DNA of 17,870 nt from NCBI GenBank assembly GCA_007127495.1, contig SKZG01000143.1, forward strand, positions 1 through 17,870, written 5' to 3'. Positions within the stretch are counted from its first letter, which is position 1; the number at the start of each line of letters is the position of its first letter. Positions 16,229 to 17,870 of the stretch are shown piece by piece. The DNA is from Planctomycetales bacterium (lineage in GTDB: Bacteria; Planctomycetota; Planctomycetia; Pirellulales; Thermoguttaceae). Under the pieces are notes generated by a model. The model saw only the letters and a list, made by a program, of their open reading frames with translations, ran no database searches and was not told where the DNA came from. Position numbers and translations under genes: made by a program.

Positions 16229-16887
16229 ATACTCCGGAAGTACATGCGGCTGCCTGGGTCGTGCGCCTGCAGGGCGAACGTGCCACTGGACAGCCGGCGC
16301 TGGCCGCGGATGTCCTCCTCGCGCTCGGTGTAGTCCATGACCGTTTCGCCGTCGACCTTCAAGATGATGCGATCACCTTTCACGATGACTTCGTAAAGGA
16401 ACCACTCCTCGTCGTTGTGGGGCGCGTCGTCGAGGACGTTCGACACGCTGTACACGCTGCCCGTCTTGATGCGATCGCGGTGCGTCGCGTTGACCTGGGC
16501 CTCATAGCCGACGCTCGGCCAGCCCCGGGCCTGCCAGCGCGTGTGGAAGAAGATGCCGGAGTTGGCGCGCGGGTACGTGTACACCTCGCTACGGAAGTGA
16601 AAATCCTTGAAGTCGGCCCCGGCCACGGGACCGTCGTAGAATAAATGGCTTCGGGGGCCGTCGACGACGATCTTGCCGTCCTCGACGCTGAACACGTGAG
16701 GGTTTTCCTCGGCCGGCCGCCAGCCTTCGAGGTTCTCGCCGTTGAAAAGCTCGTACCACTGCTGCCCGTCGATGGTGACCGTCGGCGCGTCGGGACTTTC
16801 GGAATCGTCGGCGGCATACACGGCGGCGGGACCACCGATCAGCAGCGAGGCAAGGGCGACGAACAGGATGCGTGTAGGACGATACAT
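16198..16887 (-). CDS. Secreted DUF1080 (3-keto-disaccharide hydrolase family) protein
   Basis: The 229 residues begin with a Sec signal peptide (basic start, hydrophobic core, cleavage likely after VYA at 23-25). A single DUF1080 domain follows, a concanavalin-like fold linked to 3-keto-glycoside hydrolysis and common in Planctomycetota. Recognisable pieces are WYELFNGENLEGW, FSVEDGKIVV, FHFRSEVYTYPRANSGIFFHT, YEAQVN and a C-terminal SSGTFALQAHDPGSRMYFRSIYIRPL. ATG 16887 has AAGGAA seven bases upstream. It is divergent from a second DUF1080 gene and overlaps the methyltransferase gene by 31 bases at its 3' end. The true substrate is not known. Confidence 0.92.
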   Translation of the reverse strand: MYRPTRILFVALASLLIGGPAAVYAADDSESPDAPTVTIDGQQWYELFNGENLEGWRPAEENPHVFSVEDGKIVVDGPRSHLFYDGPVAGADFKDFHFRSEVYTYPRANSGIFFHTRWQARGWPSVGYEAQVNATHRDRIKTGSVYSVSNVLDDAPHNDEEWFLYEVIVKGDRIILKVDGETVMDYTEREEDIRGQRRLSSGTFALQAHDPGSRMYFRSIYIRPLARMK

Positions 16888-16936
16888 GGCGTTTCCTTTG
16901 ACTGAGAGACTTCGATACGTTCATTACCTATCGAGA

Positions 16937-16965
16937 AGTGTGACACCGACAAGCCGTTTTGTCAA
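16937..16965 (-). promoter_or_regulatory. Candidate promoter of the minus-strand DUF1080 gene
   Basis: On the minus strand TTGACA (16965-16960) is followed after 17 bases by CACACT (16942-16937). The -35 is perfect and the -10 poor (three of six). The tandem direct repeat begins two bases upstream of the -35, the place where an activator would bind. Confidence 0.4.
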
Positions 16966-16967
16966 GT

Positions 16968-16997
16968 TGCTGAAATTCGCGCGTGCTGAAATTCGCG
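16968..16997. repeat. Tandem 14-base direct repeat, possible regulator site
   Basis: TGCTGAAATTCGCG occurs at 16968-16981 and again at 16984-16997, identical, with a two-base spacer and a 16-base period. It lies between divergent DUF1080 genes, next to the candidate -35 of the minus-strand one. Such paired repeats often bind a regulator dimer, but no regulator gene is in view. Confidence 0.75.
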
Positions 16998-17143
16998 ACG
17001 CTTCCGGCAGGCGCGCCGAATACTTCATGCAACTCCGTGGAGGGGGTACGCCAGGGGTCTCGCTGACTGTAAGTCAATGTTTCCTGGAACAATGCTTGCC
17101 CCCACCGTTCGCACGGCCGCCGCGCACGGTGGGAACGACCGGC

Positions 17144-17172
17144 TTGACAACGGTCCGAATTGGTATCAGACT
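17144..17172 (+). promoter_or_regulatory. Candidate promoter of the plus-strand DUF1080 gene
   Basis: TTGACA (17144-17149) is followed after 17 bases by CAGACT (17167-17172), a perfect -35 with a poor -10, mirroring the divergent promoter. An eight-base inverted repeat (17101-17133) ends ten bases before it. The leader to the ATG would be about 105 bases. Confidence 0.4.
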
Positions 17173-17283
17173 ATGGAGTTATTGGGGGCGGCTTGCAAAA
17201 GGCGAGTCGCCGCAGATTCCGCACGAGCGGCTGCGTGGGCCGGTCGGGCATGGCACGACGACAATCACGAAAGGAAACCCACC

Positions 17284-17870
17284 ATGAAATGCTTCACACT
17301 CACGTCTCTCACGCTTGCGTTGCTGCTGCTACCATTGACCGCCAACGCCGATGACAACGCCGGGTTCAAGCCGATCTTCAACGGCGAGAATCTCGACGGC
17401 TGGATCGGCCACGAAGAATTCTGGCGCGTCGAAGACGGGCACATTATCGGGCAGACCACCAAAGAGAACCCCACGCGAGGCAATACGTTCCTGATCTGGG
17501 ACGAGGGCGAACCGGAAAACTTCGAGCTGCGATTCCGCTATCGCATCGACAGCGATTGGGCCAACTCCGGGGTGCAGGTACGCTCCGAGCACCTCGGCGA
17601 TTACCGGGTGGGCGGCTACCAGCCCGATATCGCCACCGACGGCTGGATCACCGGCATCCACTTTGAAGAACGCGGCCGCGGCATTCTCGCCCGCCGCGGG
17701 CAGAAGGCCGTGCTTGCCGCCGACGGATCGAAGGAAGTCACTCGCTTCGCCGGCGAGGACGAACTGGGCGAGGCGATCCAAGCGCGCGATTGGAACGATT
17801 ATCACGTGATTGCGCGCGGCGACACCATCATCACAAAGATTAACGGCGTGAAAATGCACGAGATCGTGGA
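17284..17870 (+). CDS. Secreted DUF1080 protein, 3' end outside window
   Basis: The reading frame is open from ATG 17284 to the window edge (195 codons seen), so the gene is incomplete here. AAAGGAA lies upstream as ribosome binding site. A signal peptide with a leucine-rich core and likely cleavage after ANA (20-22) leads into a DUF1080 domain with FKPIFNGENLDGWIG, FWRVEDGHIIG, FELRFRYRI, WANSGVQVRSE, YRVGGYQPDI and WNDYHVIARGD. It differs clearly from the neighbouring DUF1080 protein, so the pair is not a recent duplication. A role in hydrolysing 3-keto sugars outside the cytoplasm is inferred from family knowledge. Confidence 0.9.
   Translation, partial: MKCFTLTSLTLALLLLPLTANADDNAGFKPIFNGENLDGWIGHEEFWRVEDGHIIGQTTKENPTRGNTFLIWDEGEPENFELRFRYRIDSDWANSGVQVRSEHLGDYRVGGYQPDIATDGWITGIHFEERGRGILARRGQKAVLAADGSKEVTRFAGEDELGEAIQARDWNDYHVIARGDTIITKINGVKMHEIV

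Larger units (their letters stand above)
16888..17283. other. Divergent intergenic region between two DUF1080 genes
   Basis: No gene is seen here. The 396 bases contain a tandem 14-base direct repeat (16968-16997), a candidate promoter for each flanking gene and a CCCACCGT/ACGGTGGG hairpin (17101-17133) placed 10 bases before the plus-strand -35. A small TGACT/AGTCA palindrome lies near 17062-17074. The layout suggests a shared control region for both hydrolase-like genes. Confidence 0.6.

Noticed and set aside
16198..17870. Recent tandem duplication of the two DUF1080 genes
   Set aside because: The proteins share family motifs but differ in most other residues and are divergent in orientation, so no recent duplication is supported.

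Overview
The window reads as a chromosomal segment of a GC-rich Planctomycetota bacterium, probably of the Pirellulales type. The clues are two secreted DUF1080 (3-keto-disaccharide hydrolase) proteins, an FHA protein with a long Pro/Glu/Ser-rich tail, a class 1B dihydroorotate dehydrogenase coupled to thrS, and a CheX-like protein beside fliG. This placement is inference from gene content. I see no insertion sequence, phage gene, CRISPR array or rRNA.

Region by region. Positions 1-439 hold no recognisable gene but contain the control region of feoAB, with a Fur-box-like palindrome and a candidate promoter. feoA and feoB (440-2952, +) encode ferrous iron uptake and face acs (acetyl-CoA synthetase, -). 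A strong hairpin with a T-tract on the minus strand separates them. acs and a tRNA-Ala(CGC) gene diverge from a short region where each has a near-consensus sigma-70 promoter. A CheX-like phosphatase gene and fliG follow on the plus strand (5508-7198).

Positions 7208-11087 are a minus-strand block transcribed in the order small lipoprotein, pyrD, thrS, infC. pyrD and thrS share an ATGA overlap. infC has its own 164-base leader, in which one segment can pair with either of two partners, and it is not followed by rpmI-rplT. Next on the minus strand come an FHA protein, a FAD-dependent amine-oxidase-like protein of the COG2907 type, a stand-alone Hen1-type RNA 3'-end 2'-O-methyltransferase, and a drastically shortened HelD-type helicase. 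The helicase remnant keeps motifs II to VI but has lost the Walker A segment, and its stop overlaps the GTG start of hen1. A class I SAM methyltransferase diverges from it (15506-16228, +).

The right end carries two divergent DUF1080 genes, the second cut by the window edge. Between them lie a tandem 14-base direct repeat and two promoters of similar form.

Most genes are ordinary housekeeping genes. The parts most worth a second look are the HelD-remnant/Hen1 pair (13853-15333), the infC leader (7743-7794), and the DUF1080 intergenic region (16888-17283).
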